Below, piece by piece: positions 53,391 through 62,780 of a stretch of DNA of 64,000 nucleotides (positions within the stretch are counted from its first letter, which is position 1; every line of letters begins with the position of its first letter). The position numbers and the translations under genes were made by a program. This DNA comes from Chitinophagales bacterium (GTDB lineage: Bacteria; Bacteroidota; Bacteroidia; Chitinophagales; LD1), in assembly GCA_016787045.1 (NCBI GenBank), contig JAEUVA010000008.1:363743-427742 (forward strand), in the 5' to 3' direction. A model generated the notes under the pieces. The model worked only from the letters and a program-made list of their open reading frames with translations. It made no database searches and was not told the origin of the DNA.

Positions 53391-55127
53391 TTACTCTGTT
53401 TTTATCCAACGAAAACTTTGTTGGCGATTGCCCGCCAGTGCTTGTACTATATACACCCCCGGTGCAAGCTGAGGAGTTGTATAAGTAAACTCATTTTGCG
53501 CAATAGAAATCTGCTCAGCCAGTTTACCAGCAATGGTAAAAATGCGTACATGGGCAAGTGAAGTATTTGCCCTTAAAGTAAAACTCTGTGCGTTTGAAGA
53601 AAAAACAGCTAACTGCTCGTAAGCATCGCTTATGCTGCTGATACCGCAGGGGTTGTTTGCAAAAAACGGCAAAAACCCTTGCGCATAAAGATGCTTGAAT
53701 ATGGAGCAAAAATATTTACCTCCTGTGAGCATGGTATCGGCTTCTATCATCAGGTAAGCGGCATCATCCATGTTCATGTTCATAGAGTAGCCGTAATGCG
53801 TCTGAAAAATTAAGCTATCAGTGGCCGCTCTCCCTATTTCATCGTGTATGTTCATCAAAGCTGTACTCCACATTTCGCCATTGCGGTAAATACTGGTGGT
53901 AATGTCTGTGGGATACTTTTTCTGCGTATTCACCACACGGCCATTCCAAAACTCATTGTGTCCATCCCAATTAAAAATATTAGTACTACCAAATGTGTTG
54001 ATGGCTTTGGAGTACGATGCCGCCATGTAATCTCCAAGCCCCTCGTCTAACGCATTTCGCTGGTTACCAAAATTAGTTTGCGGAGCTGCATTGTATGACA
54101 AAAAATGACCATATTCATGGATAATCACATCCGCATCTTCTGCATCATCCACACCACCGATGCCAAAATAAATGCGGGGGGGGGTGGTACTGTAACTAAA
54201 GTACGAATTGTCTGCACCACTTACTGCATGAGGATCTACCCACAAAATGTTTTCCGCTAAATTGAAACCCAATAAATTTAAATGCTGGCGATAAGTATTG
54301 AGGTGGTAAAAGGCGTTTACATCTTCAAAACCGCTTTGGCTGCGGTTGTAGTTAAAAAACGGAACAGTAGTAGTAACCGGTATAATTTGCGGGGTATCAA
54401 AATCCATAATTGTTATATAGTCGTTAGCCAGCGAAAAAAATCCTCCATTAAATGCCGTACGAAAATTGACTGTTTGCTGTACATTATCTAACCATGGCGC
54501 ATTGGCATCTCCGTTATCTTTAAAAATTCCGCCATACGTTTGCTGTGCGGTGGTCAATGGGTCCGGGTTAAAAATTTTTCCGCTCACCAAGCTATCCGTA
54601 GCAAAGCTGCGCAGGTCTTGCTGATGAATAAGTTCATCCCCATAATAGATGAGCTCTGCATGGCCCACTACTACTTTTTGGCAAAGCAGGGGCTGCTCCT
54701 CCCCTTTTCTCAATGCCACAACAACATCCGGTGAATGTAGTTCGCTGATTGGCCTCCAATTATTGGTGTGGTATGAATTATCCAACACCGAGCGCACTAC
54801 ACCCTTTCTATCTACATTAATTTTAATTTCCGATTGATACACCTCTATTCCGCAAAACGTCTGCACAAAAGCGTAATGAAAACCGCCCGGGCTTTCGGTT
54901 TGGTATTTCCACAAAACACCCGAATTGTGGTTGGCGGTGTGCGGCAAAAATTGCACAACAAAGCGTTTCACACTTTCTGCATTTGCTTGTTCCAACTGTG
55001 TTTTAGGATAATATACCCGGCAATGCTTTTCGCCCATATCTTGCGCCTGGGCTTTGCCCAAATACAAGCCACAAACAATAAACCACAAACACCACACATC
55101 AAACTTGCAATTGCCGACCTTTAACAT
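53391..55127 (-). CDS. T9SS-exported zinc metallopeptidase (HExxH, M36/gluzincin-like)
   Basis: 578 residues. Signal peptide region (WCLWFIVCGLYLGKAQA), a propeptide-like region (about 45-150, FTP/PepSY-like FVVQFLPHT), then the catalytic DADVIIHEYGHFLSYN with HExxH zinc ligands and the third ligand in ALDEGLGDYMAAS. The last 80 residues form a T9SS sorting domain (VRIFTIAGKLAEQIS ... LAPGVYIVQALAG). The wide M36-like spacing supports a fungalysin-type enzyme more than thermolysin. Likely a surface or secreted peptidase that supplies peptides. Confidence 0.83.
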   Translation of the reverse strand: MLKVGNCKFDVWCLWFIVCGLYLGKAQAQDMGEKHCRVYYPKTQLEQANAESVKRFVVQFLPHTANHNSGVLWKYQTESPGGFHYAFVQTFCGIEVYQSEIKINVDRKGVVRSVLDNSYHTNNWRPISELHSPDVVVALRKGEEQPLLCQKVVVGHAELIYYGDELIHQQDLRSFATDSLVSGKIFNPDPLTTAQQTYGGIFKDNGDANAPWLDNVQQTVNFRTAFNGGFFSLANDYITIMDFDTPQIIPVTTTVPFFNYNRSQSGFEDVNAFYHLNTYRQHLNLLGFNLAENILWVDPHAVSGADNSYFSYSTTPPRIYFGIGGVDDAEDADVIIHEYGHFLSYNAAPQTNFGNQRNALDEGLGDYMAASYSKAINTFGSTNIFNWDGHNEFWNGRVVNTQKKYPTDITTSIYRNGEMWSTALMNIHDEIGRAATDSLIFQTHYGYSMNMNMDDAAYLMIEADTMLTGGKYFCSIFKHLYAQGFLPFFANNPCGISSISDAYEQLAVFSSNAQSFTLRANTSLAHVRIFTIAGKLAEQISIAQNEFTYTTPQLAPGVYIVQALAGNRQQSFRWIKTE

Positions 55128-55177
55128 ACCCGCAAACCTACAGTGTATCTGCCAAAAAACGGCAACCCAAAGAAAGT

Positions 55178-55207
55178 TTTTGCCTCTGCAAAGTATTATT
55201 ACCTTCG
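55178..55207 (+). promoter_or_regulatory. Probable promoter of rpsA
   Basis: TTTTG (55178-55182) and TACCTTCG (55200-55207) are 17 bases apart, near the Bacteroidota -33/-7 layout (TTTG ... TAnnTTTG, one change). The expected start is near 55212, leaving a leader of about 65 bases. Confidence 0.5.
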
Positions 55208-55277
55208 CGCTCCTTTTTTAGATAACCAAAACCCGTTTATGCTTTGGCGGGAATAAACAACCAAAAGCCAGACACTC

Positions 55278-57113
55278 ATGAGTGAAAATTTAGAAACTAC
55301 CACCTCCCACGATGATTTTGACTGGAATGTGGACAAGCGCAACGTAGTATCGTACAACAACGATGAGCGCAAAAAGTACGAAGAACTCTACTCTTCAACC
55401 CTAAAAACCATTGAAAACAACGAAATCGTAAAAGGAACCGTAGTGGCTATTACGCCTACTGACGTGGTACTGAATATTGGTTTCAAATCAGACGGCCTGG
55501 TGCCGCTTTCAGAATTTCGCGATGTGGAAGATCTGGCAGCCGGACAAACGTATGACGTGTATGTGGTAAACAAAGAAGACCGCAAAGGTGTGCTGGTACT
55601 TAGCCGCAAAAACGCCCGCATGGTAAAAGCATGGGACGAAATAGTGGAAGCACACGCCAAAGGCATTGTAGTAACCGGCAAAATTTCTTCCAAAACCAAA
55701 GGTGGTTTAATTGCCAATGTGTTTGGTATGGAAACCTTCTTACCGGGTTCACAAATTGATGTGAAACCAATTACCGACTATGATGTGTACGTGGGCAAAA
55801 CCATGGAACTGAAAGTAGTGAAGGTAAATGAGGCGATCAAGAATGCCGTAGTATCTCACAAGGCATTGATTGAAAGCGATATTGAAGCACAACGCGAAGC
55901 CATTATCGGCAAGTTAGAGAAAGGTTCGGTGTTAGAAGGTACCATCAAAAACATTACCGACTTTGGTGCATTTATTGACCTGGGCGGTGTAGATGGATTG
56001 TTGTACATTACCGATATCTCGTGGGGCCGCATCACCAACCCGAAAGATGTGTTGGAACTGAACCAGAAGTTGAACGTAGTAGTGTTAGATTACGATGAAA
56101 ACAAAAAACGTATTTCGCTTGGTCTAAAACAATTGCAACCACACCCGTGGGATACTTTAGACTCTACTATTGACGTAGGCACTAAGGTACAAGGTAAAGT
56201 AGTGAACATTGAAGACTACGGTGCATTCTTAGAAATAGTACCGGGAGTAGAAGGATTGATTCACGTATCAGAAGTATCGTGGAGTAACACCCCTATCAAC
56301 AGCCGCGAGTTTTTCAAATCTGCCGAAACACATGAGGCCGTAGTAATGACCATTAACCGCGAAGAGCGCAAAATGTCATTATCGCTTAAGCGTATGACCG
56401 AAGACCCATGGACTAAAGTAGCCGAGAAATTCCCTGTGGGCACCCGTACTAAGGGCTTGGTTAAAAACATTACCCCGTTTGGCGTATTTGTAGAACTGAG
56501 CGATGGCATAGGTGGCATGGTACACATCAGCGACCTGAGCTGGGTAAAACGCTACAACCACCCATCGGAGTTTACCAAAACCGGTAACGAGTTAGAGGTG
56601 GTGGTATTGGATATTGACAACGAAGGCCGCAAACTTTCTTTGGGTCACAAACAGATTGAAGAAGACCCATGGGATACTTTTGAAACGGTGTTCCCGGTAG
56701 GTTCAGTACATGAAGCCACCGTGCTGACTGCCGAAGAGAAAGGCGCAGTAGTATTGTTGCCTTACGGCTTAGAGGCATTTTCACCGAAAAAGCACACTTC
56801 TAAAAAAGAAGGTGGTTTCTTAGCTGCCGATGAAAAAGCAGAGTTCCGTGTAATTGAGTTTAACCGCAACGATAAAAAGATAATTGTATCGCACGCCCGC
56901 CTGTGGGAAGAAGTACAAAAAGAAGCGGTAGAAACCGAGAAGAAGGAAAAGAAAACAGAACGCGATAATGCTTCAAAAACAGTAAAAAGTATTCAGAAGA
57001 ATATTGAAAAAACCACCCTTGGCGACCTTGCCGCTCTTAGCGAATTGAAAGAGAAAATGGATGGCAAAAAATCAAGCACTGCTGAAGAAAATACCGAAGC
57101 ACAAAGCGAGTAA
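55278..57113 (+). CDS. rpsA: 30S ribosomal protein S1
   Basis: 611 residues, carries mRNA to the 30S platform. Six S1 RNA-binding repeats begin at about residues 50, 135, 220, 305, 390 and 475; repeats 3-5 are the most regular (GSVLEGTIKNITDFGAFIDLGGVDG, GTKVQGKVVNIEDYGAF..., GTRTKGLVKNITPFGVFVELSDGIGG, partly quoted). The sixth is degenerate. A C-terminal Lys/Glu/Ser tail follows. Codon use is strongly biased to a few codons, as for a highly expressed gene. Terminator 30 bases after the stop. Confidence 0.96.
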   Translation: MSENLETTTSHDDFDWNVDKRNVVSYNNDERKKYEELYSSTLKTIENNEIVKGTVVAITPTDVVLNIGFKSDGLVPLSEFRDVEDLAAGQTYDVYVVNKEDRKGVLVLSRKNARMVKAWDEIVEAHAKGIVVTGKISSKTKGGLIANVFGMETFLPGSQIDVKPITDYDVYVGKTMELKVVKVNEAIKNAVVSHKALIESDIEAQREAIIGKLEKGSVLEGTIKNITDFGAFIDLGGVDGLLYITDISWGRITNPKDVLELNQKLNVVVLDYDENKKRISLGLKQLQPHPWDTLDSTIDVGTKVQGKVVNIEDYGAFLEIVPGVEGLIHVSEVSWSNTPINSREFFKSAETHEAVVMTINREERKMSLSLKRMTEDPWTKVAEKFPVGTRTKGLVKNITPFGVFVELSDGIGGMVHISDLSWVKRYNHPSEFTKTGNELEVVVLDIDNEGRKLSLGHKQIEEDPWDTFETVFPVGSVHEATVLTAEEKGAVVLLPYGLEAFSPKKHTSKKEGGFLAADEKAEFRVIEFNRNDKKIIVSHARLWEEVQKEAVETEKKEKKTERDNASKTVKSIQKNIEKTTLGDLAALSELKEKMDGKKSSTAEENTEAQSE

Positions 57114-57142
57114 GCACTACACACACTCACTAACGGAGAGAT

Positions 57143-57175
57143 TCCCGCTGCACAAGTTGTAGCGGGATTTTTTTT
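57143..57175 (+). terminator. Rho-independent terminator of rpsA
   Basis: TCCCGCT/AGCGGGA stem (57143-57149 with 57161-57167) followed by eight T's on the plus strand. Confidence 0.88.
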
Positions 57176-57257
57176 GCTCTTGAAAGGTGTTGGTAAAAAG
57201 TTAACCAAAACCAACACACTTCATTATATTCGTTAGCACTAAAAAAACCTCTACATC

Positions 57258-59408
57258 ATGCAAAAAAACTTACTCCTGACCTTACTTTCTGTAGTGGCCA
57301 TTACCTCTGCTGCATTTGCGCAGTATTGTGGCGGCTCTGCCTCCAACGTATGTACTGTGGGTGGGCCATATTCACAACTTGGCTTTTACCCCAGCTATGA
57401 CTCATTACCCTGCGCTCAAATAGGCGTAGCGTACAACGAAAAAATTGACATGCGCATACCGCCATCTACTGTTTTTCAAGGCCAAAATGCCAACATTACC
57501 TCAGTAAAAATTGACTCTGTAGAAAACATGCCCTGCGGACTTTGCTGGAGAAGCAATGTGGCCAACAATACTTTTGCAGGCAACAGCACCGGCTGTATAC
57601 GAGTAACCGGTACCACTTATGACCAACCCGGGCAATACAAGCTGCGCATTCGCGTAACGGTAAGCGCTGTGGTTGGCATTTTCCCGATTACACTTAACAA
57701 TCAAGATGCTGAGCAGTTTGGTATAAAATATTGGGCAAGGGTAGAAAACCTCAACGGTACCTGTGCCGCTGTAGATACCTTAGCCACAGGGCTTAACAAG
57801 CACAGCACCGGCACAGCACCGGCTGCCTCTATTACCGGCACTACCAGTTTTTGCACCGGTGGCAGCACTACACTTACCTTAGCCAATGCCAATAACTACT
57901 ATGCCTACAAGTGGAGTAACAACGCCACATCTGCATCTATCACTACATCTACTGCCGGCACATACAGTGTAACGGCTTATGCCAACTGTGCATCGGCTAC
58001 TGCAACTGTTAGTGTTACTGTAAACAACGCACAGCCCAGCATTTCGGCCAATGGCCCGCTTACTTTTTGCCAAGGAGGCAGCGTAACCCTTGATGCCGGT
58101 AACGGATTTAGCGGTTACAGTTGGTCAACCGGAGCTACTACCCAAACTATTACCGTATCTACCGGTGGCACATATACTGTAACGGTAACCAACAGCGGCT
58201 GCACAGGTACCGATAGCAAAACTGTAACAGTTACTTCTAACAACTTAACCCCATCAATAGCAGCGTCTCCATCACTTAATATTTGCCCCGGTGGCAGCAC
58301 TACTTTAGATGCCGGACAAGGTTATACCGCTTACCTGTGGAGCGATAACAGTACCGGACAAACACTGGTAGCCAATGCCGGTGGCACATACACTGTAACT
58401 GTTTCGCAAGGTACTTGCAGTGGCACGGCCTCTGTTACAGTAAATCAGGGAAATTTCCCGCTTACGGTAAACATTACCCCTGCCGGGCCGGTTAATGCCT
58501 GTGTGGGCGAAACTGTAACCTTAGATGCCGGTGGTTCATATAGCGGATATAACTGGAGCAATGGCGATAACAGCCAAACTACAGATGTAACTGCTACCAA
58601 TACTTATACTGTAACCGCTATGGATGCCGGTTGTGTAGGTACTGCTTCTATACAAGTTACCTTTAATGCGCTACCAGACCCTATAATCTCTCCGTTTGGC
58701 ACACAAACTATTTGCAGCAATCAAACGGTTACCCTTAGCTTAGACCAACCTTACGACTCTTACTCATGGACAGGTGGTGCCACATCGGCTACTACCACTG
58801 TGAGCCAGGGAGGGCAATACAATGTTACGGTAACTAAAAATGGCTGCACTGGTTCATCGGGCAATCCGGTAACAGTTACCGTAAATCAAGCACCAAGTGC
58901 GGCTGCTACACTATTAGGTTCTGCCGGTGGATTTGCAGTTTTGCAAGCATCACCGGCCGGTGGTACTTACGCTTGGTTGAGCCAAACCACACAGGGTGGT
59001 GCTTATACCAATACCGGCAAAACCACTTTGAATGATACCGTACCTTGCGGTTCTGCTCCGGTATTTTACTCGGTTATTGTAACGCAAAACGGGTGTGTAG
59101 ATACTTCTGATGCTGTTTCGGTTTCTTGTACCGGGTTAAACGATTTGAGTGCTACCATCCGCTTTTTAGTAATGCCTAACCCGGCCAGCGAGGTGGTAAA
59201 CATCAGTTATGACCTGCCACAAGCGGAGCAAGTACAAATTAACCTGATAGACCTTAGCGGACGCTTGCTGCAGCGCGTATTCAGCGGCAACCAGAGCAAG
59301 GGCTTGCAACAAGTACAAATCAACCTGCACGATTTTGCCGCAGGTACTTATTTCATCAACTTCAACACCGGCAGCGATAGCTTTAGCAAGGTGCTGATTA
59401 AAGAGTAA
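57258..59408 (+). CDS. T9SS-exported protein with Cys-rich N-domain and six Ig-like repeats
   Basis: 716 residues. Signal peptide (MQKNLLLTLLSVVAITSAAFA), then a Cys-containing domain shared with the 47585-48343 protein. Between about 190 and 610 are six β-sandwich repeats of about 75 residues, each with a Cys-x(n)-G-GSTTLxAG start and a Y-x-W-S-N/T-G core (CTGGSTTLTLANANNYYAYKWS, CQGGSVTLDAGNGFSGYSWST, CPGGSTTLDAGQGYTAYLWSD, parts only). The last 80 residues form a type A T9SS domain (FLVMPNPASEVVNISYDL). Likely a surface adhesin or cell-wall-like fibre. Function unknown. Confidence 0.88.
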   Translation: MQKNLLLTLLSVVAITSAAFAQYCGGSASNVCTVGGPYSQLGFYPSYDSLPCAQIGVAYNEKIDMRIPPSTVFQGQNANITSVKIDSVENMPCGLCWRSNVANNTFAGNSTGCIRVTGTTYDQPGQYKLRIRVTVSAVVGIFPITLNNQDAEQFGIKYWARVENLNGTCAAVDTLATGLNKHSTGTAPAASITGTTSFCTGGSTTLTLANANNYYAYKWSNNATSASITTSTAGTYSVTAYANCASATATVSVTVNNAQPSISANGPLTFCQGGSVTLDAGNGFSGYSWSTGATTQTITVSTGGTYTVTVTNSGCTGTDSKTVTVTSNNLTPSIAASPSLNICPGGSTTLDAGQGYTAYLWSDNSTGQTLVANAGGTYTVTVSQGTCSGTASVTVNQGNFPLTVNITPAGPVNACVGETVTLDAGGSYSGYNWSNGDNSQTTDVTATNTYTVTAMDAGCVGTASIQVTFNALPDPIISPFGTQTICSNQTVTLSLDQPYDSYSWTGGATSATTTVSQGGQYNVTVTKNGCTGSSGNPVTVTVNQAPSAAATLLGSAGGFAVLQASPAGGTYAWLSQTTQGGAYTNTGKTTLNDTVPCGSAPVFYSVIVTQNGCVDTSDAVSVSCTGLNDLSATIRFLVMPNPASEVVNISYDLPQAEQVQINLIDLSGRLLQRVFSGNQSKGLQQVQINLHDFAAGTYFINFNTGSDSFSKVLIKE

Positions 59409-59432
59409 TTGCTACAATATCATCTCAAAAAA

Positions 59433-59462
59433 AAAGCCCTCTGAGTTTCAGGGGGCTTTTTT
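59433..59462 (+). terminator. Rho-independent terminator of the Ig-repeat gene
   Basis: AAAGCCC-TCTGA/TCAGG-GGGCTTT hairpin with a GTT loop (59433-59459), then T's on the plus strand, 24 bases after the stop. The left A-run could also serve the other strand. Confidence 0.85.
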
Positions 59463-59500
59463 GTTGGTAATACGGAACATTACGCTCAAATAGCTTTTCT

Positions 59501-59529
59501 TAAAAAACAACACCTGTACAATAGGTGTT
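59501..59529 (-). terminator. Rho-independent terminator of ccmF
   Basis: AACACCT/AGGTGTT stem (59509-59515 with 59523-59529) with a T-rich tract on the minus strand, about 100 bases past the ccmF stop. Confidence 0.7.
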
Positions 59530-59631
59530 CTGTTTCAAAGAAATGAGCGCATGCAACTCTTGTTTAGTATGGTGTAATACCCAAGTGCAAACCGCGTAAA
59601 TGGAGGTAACTTAACTTGATAAGTCTTTGAG

Positions 59632-62160
59632 TTAATCCTTTACCCTTCTGCGCCACATGCTGAGGAGAGCGCCTGAAAAACAGATGATGCCGCCCAGCCA
59701 CACTAAGTTGATATACGGAAACACGATGGCTTTCATGATGACAAAATCGGCCGGTTTTTCTTGGTAGCGGGTAAGGACGGTGGCTTTTTCGGTGGCGGGG
59801 TTGAGGTTGGCAATGTCAAAAGACAAACCCAGTTCTTTGATTTCACCGGGCAGGGTGCTTACCTGATTGGTTTTCATTTCTATGATAAACAAAGGCATGG
59901 CGGTGTAATTAGCGCCTTGCATGGTTTGCACTTTCAATTCGGCACCTACCACTAGTTTGCCGTTGGCATCAAACCCGACAGGTAAAGTGGGCTGTGGGTT
60001 AAATCCTTTAAAAACCACATAGGCATTGGGCGCAAAAAAGGTATCGCCCTTGGCTACCTCGTTGGTCATTACTGAGTCTTTGAGCGTGCGGTTATCGGGT
60101 ATGGAGGTAATGTGCGTAAACACATCTTTGGTAAGGTAGTGTTTGGTATCGGGGTTGGCGTTGAGGTTGCCTTCTTTCATTACACTGGCTTCAGGGCGCA
60201 GTTCAAAGGTTTCTTTAATGGTGCCATCAGCCGCTTTGCGCTCATACTTCACCACAAAAAAAGTGTTCTTTTTCAGCTCTTCTTTACCAATATAGGTAAC
60301 AGCATATTCACCCATGGTTTCGGTGCTATCGCGCAGCAGCAGTACGTTTTCGGCCCGCTCTTTAGCGTCAAAATCTTTCATGCCCACACCATTGGTGCTG
60401 ATGACTTGTTTTTGCCCTTGCGAGAGGATTACACCTATTAAAAAAACACCTAATCCGAAGTGAGAGATACTTCCGCCCGAAACTTTCCAGTTGTTTTTAA
60501 GCACGGCAAACAGATAGCCCGCATTGCCTGCTACGGCATATACCGAAGCCAACAAAAACAAGTAGTGTGGTGAGATGAATGGAAACTTGAAGTACAGTTT
60601 TTCGGAAAGTGCCGAAAGGTCTATTAAGTATTGATGGGTAAAATGGATGCCCATGCCCAGTGCTATACCTATGGATAGCGCAAAAGCAATTCCGAAGGTA
60701 TAAGCCGCCCATTTGGCAGTGGCCGGCACGCGCCCGGTTTTGTAGGCCAGATACTGTACTGCGGCTGTAAGTGCGGCTATCAAAATTCCCAACCAAATTT
60801 GTATGCTGTTGTAATGTGCCACGGCATCTTCGGGTGGTGCAATTTTGGTTTTGAGCAGTTGCCATTTTTCAAAAAACAATAAGTTCCAGATGGGAATAGA
60901 GGTGGTGACCAGCATTTGTACGGCAGACAGCAGCAGCACGAGTGTGCCAATAAACATCCAAAACTCGCGGCTCCAAAAGTCTTCTTCTTTGGCTTGCTGT
61001 GGCAGTTGTTTTTTTACCAGCCGTATGATAAGTAAGGTGAAGGGAGTAATGACAAAAAAGCTGAGGTAAGCCAGTAGTTGCGGCTCTAACCCATCATCGG
61101 TAAACGAGTGTACGGAGGTTTCGCCCAGGCGCCCGCTGCGGGTAAGGTAGGTAGAGTACAACACCAGCACAAAACCTAATATAAAGAAGAGGTAAGTGCT
61201 GACGAGCGATTGTTTGGTGTTTTTGTACACCAGCAGGGTATGCAGACCTCCAGCCAGCATAATCCAGGGGACAAAGCTCATGTTCTCTACCGGGTCCCAG
61301 GCCCAAAAGCCGCCAAAGCTGAGCGACTCATAGGCCCAGGCACCGCCCATGAGTATGCCGGTGCCTAAAGATGCAATGGCAAACAAGGTCCACGGCAAGG
61401 CATGGCGCACCCAGCCGGTTACATCGGCCCGCAGCAAGCTGGCTAAGGCAATGGCAAACGGAAACGATACAGAGGCAAAACCCAAAAACAGTACCGGGGG
61501 GTGTATGGTCATCCAGTAGTTTTGCAGCAGGATGTTTAGCCCGTTGCCATCTTGTATCATTTCCAAGTAATTTTTTTGCTGAAAGATGGGGGCATCGGCC
61601 ATTTGGTCGCGCAGCAAAATAAAAGGCGAACTGCCCAGCTTAAAGCCAAATACATACACACCCAGCACCATGGTGGCTAAAAAAAACTGGGTGAGCGAGA
61701 TGATAGCCATGGTGGGGCTTTCGTAATCTTTGAGCGTAAAAATGGCTACGCAACCCATGGCCGCCAGCCAAAACATCCAGAGCAGAAAGCTACCCTCTTG
61801 CCCTTCCCAAAAACTACTGATAATGTATTTGAGCGGAAGGTCTGTACTGGAATGCCGCCAGGCGTAGTGGTACTCAAACCAGTGGTTGAGTATCATAATA
61901 AACAGCAATATAAATACCCCAAGTATGGCGGCACTTTGTGTAAAAAAGGCCGTGCGGGCTATGTTGCGCCAGCTTGTTTCGTCCGGTTTGTTGCGGTTAA
62001 ATTCTGCCCCAAAGTAGGCGAGTGCGGCTAACAGCGATGCGGCTAACGTGAGTACAATAAAGAAATGACCCAAGTGCCCCAGCCAGAGGTGCTCGTTCAA
62101 AAAACCATTGGCGCCAAAGCGTTCGGAGAATATATGGAGAAGGATAGGATGCTGAAACAA
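59632..62160 (-). CDS. ccmF: Cytochrome c heme lyase subunit CcmF/CcsA-type
   Basis: 842 residues, about 14 membrane helices in two blocks. The tryptophan-rich heme-handling motif is in SFGGFWAWDPVENMSFVPW, with PPVLFLGFASVSFPFAIALAS near it. A periplasmic domain of about 180 residues (after about 620) is followed by a last helix (INLVWLGGIICFSGALLSMW). Attaches heme to apocytochrome c. ccmE lies 32 bases upstream, so a ccmEF operon is likely. Whether the protein alone is sufficient, or needs CcmH partners elsewhere, is open. Confidence 0.93.
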   Translation of the reverse strand: MFQHPILLHIFSERFGANGFLNEHLWLGHLGHFFIVLTLAASLLAALAYFGAEFNRNKPDETSWRNIARTAFFTQSAAILGVFILLFIMILNHWFEYHYAWRHSSTDLPLKYIISSFWEGQEGSFLLWMFWLAAMGCVAIFTLKDYESPTMAIISLTQFFLATMVLGVYVFGFKLGSSPFILLRDQMADAPIFQQKNYLEMIQDGNGLNILLQNYWMTIHPPVLFLGFASVSFPFAIALASLLRADVTGWVRHALPWTLFAIASLGTGILMGGAWAYESLSFGGFWAWDPVENMSFVPWIMLAGGLHTLLVYKNTKQSLVSTYLFFILGFVLVLYSTYLTRSGRLGETSVHSFTDDGLEPQLLAYLSFFVITPFTLLIIRLVKKQLPQQAKEEDFWSREFWMFIGTLVLLLSAVQMLVTTSIPIWNLLFFEKWQLLKTKIAPPEDAVAHYNSIQIWLGILIAALTAAVQYLAYKTGRVPATAKWAAYTFGIAFALSIGIALGMGIHFTHQYLIDLSALSEKLYFKFPFISPHYLFLLASVYAVAGNAGYLFAVLKNNWKVSGGSISHFGLGVFLIGVILSQGQKQVISTNGVGMKDFDAKERAENVLLLRDSTETMGEYAVTYIGKEELKKNTFFVVKYERKAADGTIKETFELRPEASVMKEGNLNANPDTKHYLTKDVFTHITSIPDNRTLKDSVMTNEVAKGDTFFAPNAYVVFKGFNPQPTLPVGFDANGKLVVGAELKVQTMQGANYTAMPLFIIEMKTNQVSTLPGEIKELGLSFDIANLNPATEKATVLTRYQEKPADFVIMKAIVFPYINLVWLGGIICFSGALLSMWRRRVKD

Positions 62161-62192
62161 TGAATGTTTGTTTTAAGGAATCGGATAATCAA

Positions 62193-62621
62193 TTATGGCG
62201 CTGCTTGTATGGTTACGGTACCATCGGCATCGCTTTTTTCTTTGAGAACTATATTGTCGTTTACGTATTTAGAGGGGCACTTCATGCTTATTTCGGAGCA
62301 GCGAAAAACTTCGCCATCCATTTTTCCTTTCACCACCAGTTTTTCGCTTCGTTCAAAATCTTGCGGCTTGGCTCCTTTGTACACCACTACACACTCGGTG
62401 GCGCTATCATCTACCATAGTAAAAGAAAAAAAGTTGGGGTCGGTTTCGGGGTCATACACCATTTCTTTGTTTTTGACTAAGTAGCCCGAAACATTAACCG
62501 CCCGAAAGCGCTCTTTAGACTGGTTGAACGTAGCGTAGGTGGTCCAATCAAAACTCATGGCTATCACCATGCCCACACCGGCAGCAAGCAGTACAAGGAG
62601 CAGGATGTGAACTTTTTTCAT
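62193..62621 (-). CDS. ccmE: Cytochrome c maturation protein CcmE (CxxxY type)
   Basis: Periplasmic heme chaperone. 142 residues from the ATG at 62621 (MKKVHILLLVLLAAGVGMVIAM, one anchor); an in-frame Met 9 codons earlier only adds a short leader. OB-fold strands (VSGYLVKNKEMVYDP, FFSFTMVDDSATECVVVYKG, LVVKGKM) end at the heme-binding C-terminal strand. Here the residue that is His in most CcmE (HxxxY) is Cys: C115-P-S-K-Y119. Such CxxxY CcmE proteins are described in Desulfovibrio and Archaea and bind heme through Cys. Partner ccmF follows at 32 bases. Confidence 0.93.
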   Translation of the reverse strand: MKKVHILLLVLLAAGVGMVIAMSFDWTTYATFNQSKERFRAVNVSGYLVKNKEMVYDPETDPNFFSFTMVDDSATECVVVYKGAKPQDFERSEKLVVKGKMDGEVFRCSEISMKCPSKYVNDNIVLKEKSDADGTVTIQAAP

Positions 62622-62780
62622 GTGTAGTACTAATTTACCGGAGCGCAATGTTAGTGCAAAACAATCAGATTGTGGGGGTTATTTGGTGGAGAATATTGGG
62701 CTGGGGGGTACAACAACCAACATGCAGAAACAATGGCCTACCGGGCCTGCCGGTGCCCCCCCGGCAGATGTAGTTTTTTT
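62622..62780. other. Intergenic stretch with GC-rich hairpins before the repeat array
   Basis: Holds GGCC-TACCG-GGCC and a 7-bp stem CTGCCGG/CCGGCAG (62747-62753 with 62761-62767), with a T-run (62774-62780) after it on the plus strand that runs up to the first repeat. The hairpin resembles a rho-independent terminator on the plus strand although no plus gene ends here. No reading frame. Confidence 0.45.
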
